Assembly (NCBI GenBank): GCA_003952965.2
Contig: CM025849.1
Span: 10,510,727 to 10,574,726 of the forward strand
From: Morella rubra
Lineage: Eukaryota > Streptophyta > Magnoliopsida > Fagales > Myricaceae
DNA: 64,000 nucleotides
Reading direction: 5' to 3'
Of the stretch, positions 1-12,178 are shown one piece after another (positions within the stretch are counted from its first letter, which is position 1; every line of letters begins with the position of its first letter). The notes beneath the pieces were generated by a model. That model did not search any database. It was not told the origin of the DNA and worked only from the letters and a program-made list of their open reading frames with translations. The position numbers and the translations under genes were made by a program.

Positions 1-354
1 ACATTTTCTAGGGTTTTGTGAGGGAGTGAAGGAAGTGTTCGCTAATTCAATGGTGGAGGAAGAATCTTCGCGAAGAAATGAAGTGGGAAGTGCGAGACGG
101 GTACTTTAGGCCATCTGATTGGGCGTGCGAAAGTTCATCCAGGATTCTACAGCTAAACGAATTGAGAACAAACTTCTGTGCCCTAATAATATGCCGCAAT
201 TACATATATACATGGCCATTACGAAGGTACCTTTTTGTCCTTGAACTTTGTTTTTGCCTTTTTATTAAGATTTTTACTTATATGGATAATTGAATTAAAC
301 TTATTGCCTAGAAAAAAAAAATTGAATTAAACTTATTATCCTCTTTACATGGGG
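1..354. other. Unassigned left edge of the window
   Basis: The first ~200 bases are less AT-rich than what follows. They contain a leader-like 'ctagggttttgtgag' string and an ATG at about 50 whose frame closes after about 19 codons; a second frame from 78 runs 71 codons without a recognisable domain. It could be the edge or first exon of a gene lying mostly outside the window, on either strand. From about 290 the sequence becomes plain AT-rich intergenic DNA. No product is proposed. Confidence 0.2.
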
Positions 355-535
355 TGTGTTTAATTGTTAAAATTTTAGAATATTAGATTTGATGAAAAAG
401 TGAAGAGAGAGATGATTTTTAATATTTTTATAATGAAAAATAATGATGTGATAAGAGAGAGATTATATTGTAATTTTTTTATTGTGTTAAAATTTTAGGA
501 AGTGTAAAATATTACACTTCAAACGCATCCATAGA
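355..535. mobile_element. AT-rich MITE-like element (family M, copy 1)
   Basis: Starts with 'gggtgtgtttaattgtt' followed by 'aaaattttag', ends with a matching 'aaattttaggaagtg' stretch and 'aaacgcatcc', and contains a purine-rich 'gaagagagagatgattt' core. The same layout recurs at about 1738-1885, 4740-4935, 9390-9725, 30945-31135 and 48045-48250. The family is inferred from this recurrence; the exact termini and superfamily are not settled. 536-1737 is otherwise plain AT-rich DNA in which I see no gene. Confidence 0.4.
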
Positions 536-1737
536 ACTTCACAGAATAAAGTATCTCACTTGTAATTTAGGCTTAATTAATCTACAGTATTTTTTTTAAA
601 ATTTGATCTCACAATTTAATTATTTCTCTATAAGTCCTTAAAGTGAATTACTTGTCTCAAAAAAGGTCTTACTTTTAATTCTATGCTGCAATTGACGAAA
701 TATGCCTACGTGACTAACGAAAACGTCACTACCAATTATCACTTAACATCTTAATTAGCTCAATTCAAGTCAATTAATAGTAATACGTTTTCTTTTAGCA
801 AAATATACATATGTACTTTTTGCGTGGTTCGTGTCAAGACGTAAAGACGTAAAGACTCTCTTAAGACAAAAAGTTAACGACATAGACTCTCAAAAAGAAT
901 CAAAACTAAAGACCAAAATTGGAAAAAGTTAAACCGCATATAGATTAATCAACCTGTAATTTACCTCTAAACTAATATACTTGACCATTAAACTATCAGT
1001 TTTATTTTTATAACTTATGGGGCAATTTGCAAAAAAAGAAAAAGAGAATGTGGGCAAAGAGGTCATTAACCACGCAAGAGGTTATTAAAATGTGGATAAT
1101 AACAAATTAAAATGTTGGTGAAGAGGTTAATTGTCAATGACTACGTAGTTAATAACAAATTACAGACAAAGTAGTAACTTTGTTTACGAAGGGAAAAGGA
1201 TTTTTTAGCTGTGGAACATTAGAAGAATCTATGGATCAAAAATTGGCTCTAAAAATCATTCTTAAGAACAAAACATTTGGCCATTTGTTTCATTCTTCAA
1301 ATCGCCAAGGGGATTCAAGTTGACTAAAATTTGTAAATCTTAGTGTATAAAAAGCCTAATTCTAATATTGATAAGCACTTAAATAATATACTATCAAAGT
1401 CATATATAATCCCCTTGAGACCATCCAAAAAAGTTGAATCACCTTCTTCCAATGAAGAAACATTTTTTAGTCCCGATAATTTGTTTCAAAGGAATCGTGC
1501 GTTATTTGGACAGATGTTTAATAAATCCAATTAAGAAAATGTTAGACCTGTTTTATACACTATTACACGATTGTGAAAAGTGTTAAAAGAATATTTTTTA
1601 ATAAACCAGAAAGAGATTGCAATGATTGAGGTGAGAATGCGATGATTGAGGTGGGAAGTCTCATTCTTAGATCAAAATCTTCTTTAATTTGTCGTCCAAT
1701 TGTGAAATACATTTTTCACCCACGAACTATTACCATA

Positions 1738-1885
1738 GTGTTTGGCAATTTAAAATTTTAACAAAATTTTAATTTTATCAAATACACTTTAAAATTTTAC
1801 TTTTATTTTTATCACCCATTCAGCAATTCCAATATCACCTCGTTTTTAACACCAACACTTAAAATTTTGAAATCAAACACGCCAA
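1738..1885. mobile_element. AT-rich MITE-like element with inverted ends (family M, copy 2)
   Basis: The left end 'gtgtttggcaatttaaaatt' and the reverse complement of the right end 'aaaattttgaaatcaaacac' match well, giving imperfect terminal inverted repeats of about 20 bp around an AT-rich, non-coding core. No ORF. Probably a short non-autonomous DNA transposon; the superfamily is not determined. Confidence 0.45.
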
Positions 1886-1897
1886 TACATGTGTTTT

Positions 1898-3279
1898 TGC
1901 ACTTTAAATCTCTTAAGGAGGTGTTATTGACATTAACAATAGCAAGAATGATAGCGATGCTATTCAATTCGCTATTCGAATTGAATGATCTAGCTCAGAG
2001 AAAGAAAGACACAACATGTATTGGATATTGTAAGGTTCATGCTGCTCAATAATTAATGTTGTGGTTATCTCTCTTCAAATTAGAGATCTTGATTTAGGAA
2101 GGAGGCTTCTCACATGCTTAATCTCTAGTTCAGATAAAGAAATATACAACATATATTGAATATTGTAGTATTTATGCTGCTCGATAATTAATATGTGGTG
2201 GCTATCTCTTTCCAAATTAGACTATCTATTCTATACAGAAAGATCTTTATTTAGGAAGGAGGCTTCTAACATCAATTAGTGCAATCTCTAGTTTATTTTT
2301 TAAAAATAAGATAAAATACGCTTTTTACGTGGGAACTACAACGTGCTTTTCACTTTATACCCTAAACTACCACGTTTGAGATATTGTACCCACAAATTAT
2401 CCATTCATAATACATTACACCATCCACCTATTTTTTCCATCAAATAGCATGTTACATTTAAGAGTGTAATCGTCGTTTCGTTAAAAAAAAAAAAATAAAA
2501 AAAAAAATTCAATTTTCATCCAATTTGATGGAAAAATAGGCAGATGATGTAATGTGTTAGGGATGGGTAGTTTATGGGTACAATGTCTCAAACGTGGTAG
2601 TTTAGGGTGTAAAATACTTCTTTTTCTGTCAAATAGCATGGTACATTTAAGAGTATAATTATCATTTTGTTTTTTTAAAAAATGTTAATTTTCATCAATT
2701 TGATGAAAAAAATAGGCGGATGGTACAATGTGTTAGGGATGGGTAATTTATGAGTGCAATATCTTAAATGTGGTAGTTTAATGTTTAAAATGTAAAACTA
2801 TGGTAGTTCGTGAGTGAAAAATATTTTTTTTCCAATTTTTTTTTTAAACGAGAGAGATTGCAATAATTGATGTGAGAAGCCTCCTTCCTAAATCGATATC
2901 GTATATACTCAGATTAGATAGTCTAATTTGGAGAAAGATAGTTACAACATATTAATTATCCAACAACATGGATCTTACACCATTCAATACATGTTGTGTT
3001 TTTCTTTTCTTTGAATTGGAGATTGCAATGATTGGTGTAAGAAGCCTCCTTCCTAAATTAAGATCTTCTTTGCTCGAATTAGATAGTCTAATTCGATTCG
3101 AGAGAGATAAGCACAACATATTAATTATCGAGCAACACGTACCCTACAACACTCAATACATGTTGTATCTTTCTTTCTCCGAACTAGACTATTCAATTCG
3201 GATAGCAGATTGAAGAGCATCTCTATCATTGTTCCTATTGTGAATGTGAATAGCACCTCTTTAGAGATTTAACATTGCC
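1898..3279. mobile_element. Long fold-back (inverted-repeat) element with doubled arms
   Basis: The segment from about 1906 ('aaatctcttaaggaggtg') is the imperfect reverse complement of the segment ending about 3270 ('cacctctttagagattt'). The match continues inward for more than 300 bases per arm, including 'ggaaggaggcttct' on the left and 'agaagcctccttcc' on the right. Each arm holds two diverged copies of one unit (left about 1955-2120 and 2125-2290; right about 2850-3000 and 3010-3210). The loop (2300-2840) is itself an inverted repeat around 'tgatggaaaaataggcaga'. No ORF longer than about 80 codons makes sense. Most likely a non-autonomous fold-back transposon; transcribed, it would form a long hairpin and small-RNA precursor (inference). 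Confidence 0.65.
2330..2820. repeat. Inner inverted repeat in the loop of the fold-back element
   Basis: The 'aaactaccacgtttgagatattgtaccca' segment at about 2373-2402 pairs with its complement at about 2575-2605, and a second diverged right-hand copy follows at 2630-2815. The arms meet at an A/T run with 'catccaatttgatgg'. It appears to be a separate MITE-like family nested in the larger element. Weakly similar wording ('gcaccc', 'ttgacatggaaaatga', 'gataattttatgagggtaaaat') occurs at 11790-11915, 17618-17850 and 38110-38290. Confidence 0.45.
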
Positions 3280-3764
3280 AAGGAAGGATGATAGTTAAAG
3301 TTGATCTATATATATAAGTAAAACCGCAGTATTTGATGAAATTATGCATATAGAAAATGCTACTATGATGGACTATATAGAGATCATCCATAGGAGTGTA
3401 GGAAATAGATCACACTGGTAGATGAATACAACTAATATGGGTAGGAATTTAAAGAAAAAAAAAAAATGAAGAAGAAGCAAACTTTCAACCCTTTGTCCTG
3501 CTGTCCTGTTCCTTTACCTTTCAACCCAATTTTAGATTGCATTTTTCTACTATTTGAAAGTCTTGGTTAGAAATGAAACCAGACCTATCTTGTAGAACCC
3601 CTTTACCCATTGTACTAACAAGCTCAAAGATGAAAATAATGATGATTCTGAAATGTGTAACCATTTATTCTGTTAAAAGTGTCCACTCACATCATAAGTG
3701 TGTTTGGAGACTCGATGACTTTTATATTTGAACTGCATGTGTGATTCGAGAGTACTGGGGGGCT

Positions 3765-4175
3765 TGTGGACTGACTTTTTTAAAGAAATTGGGAGATAAT
3801 ATATTTGATCACAATGGAGCAAAAATCTCTAAAGAGGTGGAGTGAGAAACATCTAGGGTTTTGTGTGTGTGCATCTACATAGTATCGGGCTTATAAAATA
3901 TGATAGAGCTCCTTTCCAATTTACTGCTCTAATTGGATGGTAGAGAGACATACACAAACATATGTGTTCTACAACATTTAATATTATCCGTATTAATTAC
4001 TAAACAATATGGACCCTATTGTGAGATCCTTATGTTATATATATTTCTCTCAGAATTAGACCATTAAATTCGAACAACAAATCTAGACTGACTATTTTTT
4101 AAAGAATTTGAGAGATAATATAATTTAATCACAAGGGATTAAAATTTTCTAAAGAGGCAGAGTGAGAAGCTTTAA
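3765..4175. repeat. Direct repeat pair about 320 bp apart
   Basis: The motif series 'gactgacttttttaaagaa', 'gagataatat' and 'ctaaagaggtggagtgagaa' at about 3770-3850 returns at about 4087-4172 with substitutions. The material between has 'tttccaatttactgctct' wording related to the fold-back arms. 3280-3764 and 4176-4739 are AT-rich DNA with no gene that I can see. Confidence 0.35.
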
Positions 4176-4739
4176 GATTAAAAAGACACTAAACAAGGAA
4201 ACAAGAAAGAGAATATTAAACAAAAATAAGGTATCATAATCAAAAGATAATAAATCTCATTTTTTTCCTCTAATAAGATTGAAAATTAAAGAGGATAAAA
4301 CATAAATTGAAAAAAAAAATTGCAGATAATCAAACTGGACCACCAGATAATCATATTTATACGAGGTAACATATATATTATGGACCAGAATAGATGGAAA
4401 GCTACTAAGATTTATTTGTCTTGTTATTTTTTTTTTCATAGAAATTGAGACTAATGAATAAATACAAAAATTATTAGAGATTAAAGGTATTTTTAACATT
4501 AAAAATTATTTTAATTTTAAAAAATGTTTTTGAAACGTCAAATTAAACAAACATAACCATTATATTACAAACTTATAAATAATTGATTCACTGTTTATTT
4601 TCGGAAATGTACCTTTTTACTTCTTATATTTAATTATCATATATATTAGTATGATAGAAATATGTTTTTAAATATGGGATTAGTAGGAAAAGTTCACAAA
4701 CAATGTGGTTATTTTAATATTTTTTCGAGTCAATTCTTT

Positions 4740-4935
4740 ATAGGTTGTGTTTGTTTGCCAAAATTTTAAATTTTGAAAATCTTTTGAATATTAAAATTTG
4801 TTGGAGTTTGTGTAGATGTTAAAACATTTTGGGGTGATAATAATTTGTAATGATTAGATGTTTGTTTTGTTTGAGATTTGTGTAGATAAGGAAGAATTTT
4901 TTTGAATATTTTAGTAGATGATAAAATAAAATAAT
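4740..4935. mobile_element. AT-rich MITE-like element (family M, copy 3)
   Basis: Begins 'gttgtgtttgtttgccaaaa' + 'ttttaaattttgaaaatc' and shares the 'ttggagtttgtgtagat' core wording with itself in two places. It resembles the other family M copies. Right boundary uncertain. From 4936 to 6280 I see only AT-rich intergenic sequence turning GC-richer from about 6050 as the TFIIA promoter is approached. Confidence 0.3.
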
Positions 4936-6282
4936 CAATTTCGTTTGTTTTTAACTTTAAACAGTAATATTATACAGTAACTTTTCGAATTTTAACCTTG
5001 CACAACGCATTTAACACTGCACACGCTGTGTCTACCGCCTCTGACCCTAAAGAGATATATGCAGGGATTGTCGGAAGGAGAGAAGGCAAAAAAAAAAAAA
5101 AAAACTGTTAGACGTCGAAATTTTGGAGCCAAGAAAATGTGTTCGGCTAGTTAAAAATGTTGAGAGCCCAAAATTTCCTGTAAACGAACATGTCAAACTA
5201 ATTTTGTATTTTTTTTTATTTTATCTTAATCATTCTGTTTTGTACATTGTTTGCCGGAAGTTTTCTTGGTTATGAAAAATCCTTTATTATTTTATTTTTT
5301 GGTTATTATAATAGGAATGAACATTGAGCCAAGATATAAAGCTAAATAACCAGATAAAAAAAAAAATCAGAATATGCTAAGTTTACATCAAGTTCGATCC
5401 ATTAATATGTATATATACATGGTTGATTATTTTTCTTTGCAATTTTCTTATATAAATCATTCTACATAAACCACTTAATTGACTTTCTAATTCTTCTTTA
5501 TGATTGGAGTATCTATAGGTAGTCTCCTCGAATGTGGTAATTTATTAGCTGTTTTTACAACAAAACAAAACTGATATTTTTCTCATTTAAATAAATATAA
5601 TTAAAATTTTTCTCTCAAACATTATTCTTTTAAAGTTTTTTTAAATGATGAGGAAAAACTCAACCCGCTAAGTCTACTGGAATAGAACCTACTTTAATAA
5701 GTTGGTAAACCTCAAGTTGGTATAGCTCCAAAACACACAGGTCAAGTAAGCCGAGGTTATGATTACCTTAAAGTTTCTTTCACAAAATTTGATTTCTACA
5801 AGATTAAAAGTTTTGTTTTGAGGGGGCATAGATGTCTATATTAAAAAGAATTTTTATTTTTTTATTTTATGCCAAGAATTATATCAGACATATAAGTTTT
5901 GATACATAATAATTCATAGGACACATAAAAAATGAAATAATTATTTGTCCAAGCTGTGCTGTTGAGTAATCTTCACATTAGAATGAATCATATGGGCACA
6001 AAAGAAAGTTAAAAAAAAAATTAAAAAAGAATTTGGAAAAGTTGGGAGGACCGGACAGTAAACAAAGAGGTAGGACCCGCCACCCATTGTATCCAAGTTT
6101 GCCCATTTGTTTGCCATAAAGTAATATGCGGCCTAGATGCTGCCTGGGCAATAGTGGGCGGTGACGGATCTGCCTCCGTTCTGTCTGTCCCAGGCAAATC
6201 ATACGTTGTACAGGCCGCTTGCGCCCAGCGCTTTGCCAAAGCGGAGCGAAAGGAAAAGAAATTCAAGAAGGTGCAGATCTCG

Positions 6283-6430
6283 CCACGTGGATCCCACGCA
6301 TATAATCGGATGCAAACCTATTTATATTCCACTCTTTATTCTCCTTTTCCGGTCCGTCTCCCTCTCTCTCTCCCTCGTGCTCGGCGTTCTCTTTCTCGCT
6401 CCTCAGCCCGCTCGCTCGCTCGCTCACACA
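6283..6430 (+). promoter_or_regulatory. TFIIA-L promoter: G-box, TATA motif, CT-rich leader
   Basis: A perfect palindromic G-box core CCACGTGG lies at 6283-6290 and a TATA-like 'tatttata' at about 6319-6326. A C/T-rich tract with CTCTCTC runs from about 6355 to 6425, typical of plant 5' leaders. The start codon at 6567 is about 240 bases after the TATA motif, leaving a long leader. G-boxes are bound by bZIP and bHLH factors (established); use of this one is inferred. Confidence 0.5.
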
Positions 6431-6566
6431 TCCACCGAACCCTAGACCTCTTCTCCATCCGCGATCTTTAGGAGTTTCCATGCTTCATCCAGATCTTCGT
6501 TCCTGAGCTTCCACTACTCTTTCTGATTTGGTAATTCGGAGACACTCGGAGCTAGGAAGATTCAGA

Positions 6567-9500
6567 ATGACGGCTTCGACAACGAGCACTGTCTACATCC
6601 ATGTAATCGAGGATGTCATCAATAAGGTCCGGGATGAGTTCGTGAACAACAGTGGTCCCGGAGAGGACGTTCTCAAGGAGCTTCAAGGGGTAATTGATTA
6701 CTTTTCTTCCAAATTTTATCGTTTGAAATTTTTTTCTTTGATACCTTTTGGTTTTCTGTTAGGGTTTTCCTAAGATGAATTTTATATAAAATCATATTTG
6801 TTCCAAATATGGTGTTTTTTTAACAAATTGATATGTGGATACGATCTGGTAATTTCTAGGGTTCTGAGATAGTTCCTATTCGCGGGGTTAAGTTGGTGTA
6901 TCTGTAAGCTCTTTGAGCTTTTCTTTCGATACTTGAGCTGGGTTTAGCTGATTTTGTTTATGTTATGGAAATTCTAGACTTGGGAGGCGAAAATGATTCA
7001 AGCCGGTGTAATAATTGGTCCGATAGAGAGGTCTGGCGCACCTAAGCCCACACCTGGGGGTCCCATCACTCCAGTTCACGATCTTAATGTGCCATACGAA
7101 GGGACCGAGGAGTATGAAACTCCCACAGCTGAAATGCTCTTTCCTCCAGTTGAGTTTATCCTTTTGTTTTACGTCATTGAGACAATAGCTGTCTAGATTT
7201 TGGAACCTAAAGCAACTTATGATTGCAATTGGTTGATAGCTGATGTGGTTTTCTTCATCATTTTCTTCAAGACTCCGTTACAGACTCCCATTCAAACACC
7301 TTTGCCGGGCACTGCAGACAGTTCAATGTATAACATTCCTACTGGACCCAGTGACTATCCCACTCCTGGAAGTGATACTGGTGGCGGGGGAAGCAACAAT
7401 AATGAGCCGAAAGCTGGAAGACCTAGCCCCTTCATGGTAAAGGCTATATCATTATAACCTTTTGCTTTAATGGTTTCTATTGTCCAATCTTTAATGTGAG
7501 TGAGGTTTCAATAGCTAGTTTCATCTGTAAATGGGCGTAAGTGTTGTGGGTGCATCGTATCCTTAGCTATTTCTTGAGTGGTGAAGCATGATCCATAGAG
7601 TTTCGCTGTCTAGGTTGGTTAGAGGGTAGTCTTTGATGACCCTCTTTATTCTTGTTGCAGCAACCTCCATCTCCTTGGATGAACCCAAGGCCCCCACTTG
7701 ATGTTAACGTTGGTAAGTATGATGTCAAATAGAAATATGGTATTTGTTTATGATTCGGCAATTGTGGATGCAGGTTTTATAATAAATGATGTTGTACTTG
7801 TGTAGCTTATGTGGAAGGGCGGGAGGAGGGAGACAGAGGAGCCTCTCATCAACCCTTGACACAGGTAATTCCTGTTTTACTTTATATTGCAGAAACACAT
7901 CTGTTTTTTCTGCTGAAGAGCTCTCCTAATATTAAAGAGATCTGAATGACTAAGGTGTATACACCCTCTTTTTTGGACAGCGTTTGATTTCTTTTCTTCT
8001 TTTTTGGGTCTTAGGATCAATGAAACTACAATAGTTTTGTAGTTGTTCTTACTGTTCAGAAAAATGCAGGACTTCTTCACCTTGTCTGGAAAGCGAAAAC
8101 GTGAGGATCTTGCTTCTCAATATCATGCTGGAGGATTCATACCTCAGCAAGATGGAGCTGGGGATGCTACGTCTGATGTGTTTGAGATTGAGGTTTGTCT
8201 TTGTTCTTTTTTTGTTGGGTGACTAAGATAATGATTGGCTTTCTCTTTTGGAGGGATTTGGGTTAACTTGACTTGTTTGAACGATAGATTTCTCAGAGGA
8301 ATTTGATTTCTTATCTGAATTTTAGATTTTCATCTAGTAGGAATATTTTCAAGGAGGAATCTTCTTTGTACAGTAAAATTGGTTTAAGAAGGTAACAAAT
8401 TTTTGTTTGAAGATTCATATATTCCATTGGAAGTGCTTCAGTATGTTTAGAGTTGACTGAGAGTCCCTTGAGAGGGTACAATTCTGGGGATAAGACATGA
8501 TATAGATTGTCTTATATTGAGACCTGGTGGTGGACAAATGAAGTCATGTAATTCTTAGAAAATGTGCTCTAGCGGGAATAGTTTGAAATTCTACTGCCCT
8601 TGCTGATGAGGTGTTAAAGAAGTTGCAGGTACTAAACATGGTGAAAAAAAGGTGAACTGGTCATAAGTAGAAGTGTGATATCCACTAGGTTGTCTGTAGT
8701 CAAATGTTCATTGATGGCTTTCCTACAAACTGAATCCTGCCTAGTCAAAGTAGATTTTATGATGCCCGGTTTAAAATTTCTGTTGTTGCTGATTATGCCT
8801 GAGGCTGATATTATTTGGTGACATAGATGTAAATGTCAAATATTTCTTTTTCTATCTGCCTTGAAGAGTTAGTATGTGGGGCCTCACTTTTTTGGCTAGA
8901 TATTTAGGGCATCTATTGTTGCAAGCTAACTTCTAATAGCTTTGGCCGTATGCATTTAAGGTAGAGGGAGAAAAGAAAGAACCTTCTATACTGGCGTCAC
9001 TTCTGCAGTCTTCTTGGTGTGCTATCTTGTTGATTCCACGCACTCTTCGACTCATCTAAATGTAACTTTTCAGGTAAGTGGAGGAAGCACTTCTCTGGGT
9101 GGAAATGGCGTAGTCACCACTGTGAATAAAGAGATCTCAGCGTATGTGGCAAGTTCATGTTCAAAGATTCCTCAACTTGATGGACCAATTCCTGAACCTT
9201 ATGATGATGTTCTGTCCACCCCCAATGTAAGTATTGTTATAAAATTTTTGAAACACACACACAAGCACAGAATCAATTAGTTTGCTTTTATTGATTTTCC
9301 TTCCCTTATATTTGAATACACATTGAGTTCGAATGCACAAGCACCCATATCCATTTGGCATTTGTCACGCCTACTGGTTGGTATATGAATACACATTGAG
9401 TTAGAAAGTTGAGGTAGATTGAAGTTTTTTTGGATTTTGTAAAAAAGTAATGAAAATTTTGAAGTATGTTTGGGAGATGGTGGAAAATGTTGGAGTTTTA

Positions 9501-11179
9501 TGGGGGTTGGTGAAAAAGTGAAGAGAAAGATGATTTGAGTGAATTTTTTATATTTATTGTGATGAAAAGAGAAGATTTGGGGGAAAGAGATCATTCTGAA
9601 TTTCGTTTTTTTTGTTATTTTTTTTAAATTTGCAATTAAAATTTCTTGACAAAATTTTTGAGTTAGTTATGTTTGGGATTGAGAATTTTTTAATGGAAGA
9701 ATTTTGGCTAAAATTCTCATTTGCAAACATGACTACCCTTTCTCAGTCCTCTTTTAAGGGACTATTATTGACTGGTTGCAATCATGTGGTCAGTTCATTT
9801 AGATGGTTTGTGTGTTGGTCATGTGCCTATTTAGTTTTACATGGACGACACATTGGTAGGTTTCATCATTGGCACAGATCCTGATGCTGTCTCTCGGGAA
9901 GGAGGGGAAATATTGTTGCTGCCAATAAAATATAGTTCCAATATCACCTCCCCCTTTATAAAACAATGGGAAAGAAGGAGAGCGAAGGTTTGGAGCCCTG
10001 GTAGCTACGAGCGAAAAGGAAGAAAAGAAATAAAGAAAACATTCCCCCCCCCCCCCTTTTTCTTTTTGAGTGCTTGTACAGGGGAGGTGTTCCTTATCAG
10101 ATAACAGGGAGAATGATTCATGGATATTGGTCATATATAAAATAAGAAACTCCAATTGATTTATGACTGCCAAAATGCTTATATTGAGCAACTGTCAGCT
10201 AAATTATTCATAACGGATTTAGTGAAAATTGGGGTAAATGGTAGGTCAATTTTTTTAGGTAGTATGCAACTTGGACAGATCGATTGGATGGTTTTGCTTG
10301 ACCTGTATATCTGGATTGCTACATACCTAAAGAAGAACATGGATTCTTGATCTCTTTTTCAAATGAGCGCACAGATAATTTTGCTGATGTACATTTTGCT
10401 GTGGTCCTTGAGTATGACTGGAAGGTCTCTCTATCTACCATGAATATGTTAAAATCTTCATTCTCTCACCAGCTGTTGCTTTCTCTCCTTCCCTCTCATC
10501 CTACAGATATACAATTATCAAGGAGTTTATAATGAAGACTACAACATAGCAAACACACCAGCTCCCCAAGGTAAATCTTGTGGTTTATGTGTTATATAGT
10601 ATGGTTGAGTTTGAAATGGTTAAAAAAATTTGCTGTGGCAGAAGTTTGTATTGGTCTAATGTTTGTGCTGCCCGTTATGTATTCATTTCAGAAATACCGG
10701 TAGGTACTCCTGCTGTAGGTGTTCAGAATGATGTTGGAGAGGATGACGACGATGAACCCCCATTGAATGAAAATGATGACGATGATTTGGATGATGTGGA
10801 TGAAGTAGAGGAGCAAAACACTCAGCATTTGGTTTTGGCGCAGTTTGATAAGGTAAGTTACTGTGTGCGCACATATGATTATGCATAATTGATGCTATAT
10901 AATTTAGTGATTATTTGATATTTCTTTATTGAATACACGATACTTGGGTGTCTAGGTGACGCGTACTAAGAGCAGGTGGAAATGCACGCTGAAGGATGGC
11001 ATTATGCACATAAACAACAAGGACATTCTCTTTAACAAGGTCGGTTTTCATCTCAAGGATAGAGGGATGATTCTATCTTGTCTTTCTTTTCTCATCCTGT
11101 GCTGGAACTCCAGCTCGAAGTTTTCATTGGAATACTTTATTATTATCTTCTGCAGGCAACAGGAGAATTTGACTTCTGA
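6567..11179 (+). CDS. TFIIA-L: Transcription initiation factor IIA large subunit (11 exons)
   Basis: TFIIA binds TBP and the TATA region in the nucleus and stabilises the RNA polymerase II preinitiation complex. Exons by GT-AG sites: 6567-6689, 6978-7148, 7272-7436, 7661-7712, 7806-7864, 8070-8192, 9074-9226, 10507-10570, 10692-10852, 10956-11039, 11156-11179. They sum to 1179 bases and 392 residues with compatible phases. The N-terminal helical domain (STVYIHVIEDVINKVRDEF, ELQGTWEAKM) is in exons 1-2, followed by the P/T-rich linker (YEGTEEYETPTAEMLFPP, TPLQTPIQTPLPGT). A KRKR basic patch is in exon 6, an Asp/Glu-rich stretch in exon 9, and the C-terminal beta-barrel domain (TRTKSRWKCTLKDG, NKDILFNKATGEFDF) in exons 10-11. 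Length and motif order match plant TFIIA-L (Arabidopsis about 375 residues). The ATG at 6567 is chosen because STVYIHVIED follows it directly; an upstream in-frame start at 6528 is not conserved. Looks intact. Confidence 0.95.
9390..9725. mobile_element. MITE-like insertion (family M) in TFIIA-L intron 7
   Basis: Inside the 1.28 kb intron 7 (9227-10506), the longest intron of this gene. It shares 'gtgaaaaagtgaagagaaagatgattt' type wording with the copy at 355-535 and ends in a 'gaattttggctaaaattctc' stretch followed by 'atttgcaaacatgac', which is inverted-like to family ends. The remainder of the intron includes a run of 14 C at about 10041-10055. Boundaries are approximate. Confidence 0.4.
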
Positions 11180-12178
11180 TTTTATTGGAGATCATCTATC
11201 TTGCCATTTTCTGGCAGTTGATTTGGAGAAGCAAATCCATTGGCAACACGTGGGTGTTTAGTACTTTTTCTTTGATTATTATTATTGAGAGCTTGAGGAA
11301 GGAGAGAGAGAGAGAAATTCTTGATACTTTCTAAGACTGGGATGGGATGGATGTTGGCCTGTTGTACATAAAGCGAATGAGCTTTTTCCGGCCTTTAATG
11401 GATGGTCACTCGAGGCATTTGCAGGAGTTTACAGATTTGTGTAATGGAATATATAGCTCCCTAACTCTGTATACTTGGACATTTTTGTTAATTTACGAAT
11501 TGCAGTCTATTTATATCTTTGTGGTTAGCTTGTGAATCCAATATGAACTTCCAATTCTCAGTTTTTGTTTGTACTTCTCTTTTAATCTTCTTTCTGAGCT
11601 TCTACTTTTCTCTCAGTTGATAGTTATAACAGGGGACGGTAGAAATCGCAAGCTCATCCATTTTACCACCTTTTACCATGGTCCTTTATATAGTTTCAAA
11701 TGGAGCAGTGAGTTCTGAGTTTTCCCCCCAAACTAAGTGGCACTCACTAATTATTGATTTACTTCGTGGAACTCACTAATTATTGATTTATTGATCTCAA
11801 ACAGTTCGCATTTTCCGGAAAAATAATTTTTTGACATGGAAAATGACAATTTTGTTTTTATTTTTTTGTTGGTAGTGATCATTTTATGAGGATAAAATTG
11901 TAAGTTTAAAGATTAGAAATAAATTGGGAGAGGAGAGATAAAAACTTGTTAATGAATCTGTCTCCAAATTGAGATCATTAAACACAAAATTTGGAAACAA
12001 CCTCAACCATCCACGGATGCCGTCTGCAAGAAACTGGAACAAACAAGTAGAAAGATAGCAGGGGCCAGGGTGGGTGGGGAGGAAAGGATTGCTGTCTGCA
12101 AACACTGGCAACAAAGCTGACGAACCTACCACTTCCGACTCTCAAGAACATGCAAATATACAACTGCGACACAAAATA
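11180..12178. other. TFIIA-L 3' flank and intergenic spacer
   Basis: Holds the probable TFIIA-L 3' UTR and then AT-rich DNA. A short tandem duplication of 'actcactaattattgattta' lies at about 11743-11795. A stretch at 11790-11915 ('ttgacatggaaaatgacaat', 'cattttatgaggataaaatt') recurs in transporter intron 12 and in its duplicate (17755-17845, 38190-38285) and is probably a small dispersed element. No gene seen. Confidence 0.4.

Noticed and set aside
6154-6481. Overlapping frames of 72-105 codons upstream of TFIIA-L
   Set aside because: They lie over the promoter and CT-rich leader, on both strands, with low-complexity Ser/Arg translations.
9799-10191. 130-codon minus-strand frame in TFIIA-L intron 7
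   Set aside because: Includes poly-Gly from a C-run, no domain, and sits wholly in an intron of an intact gene.
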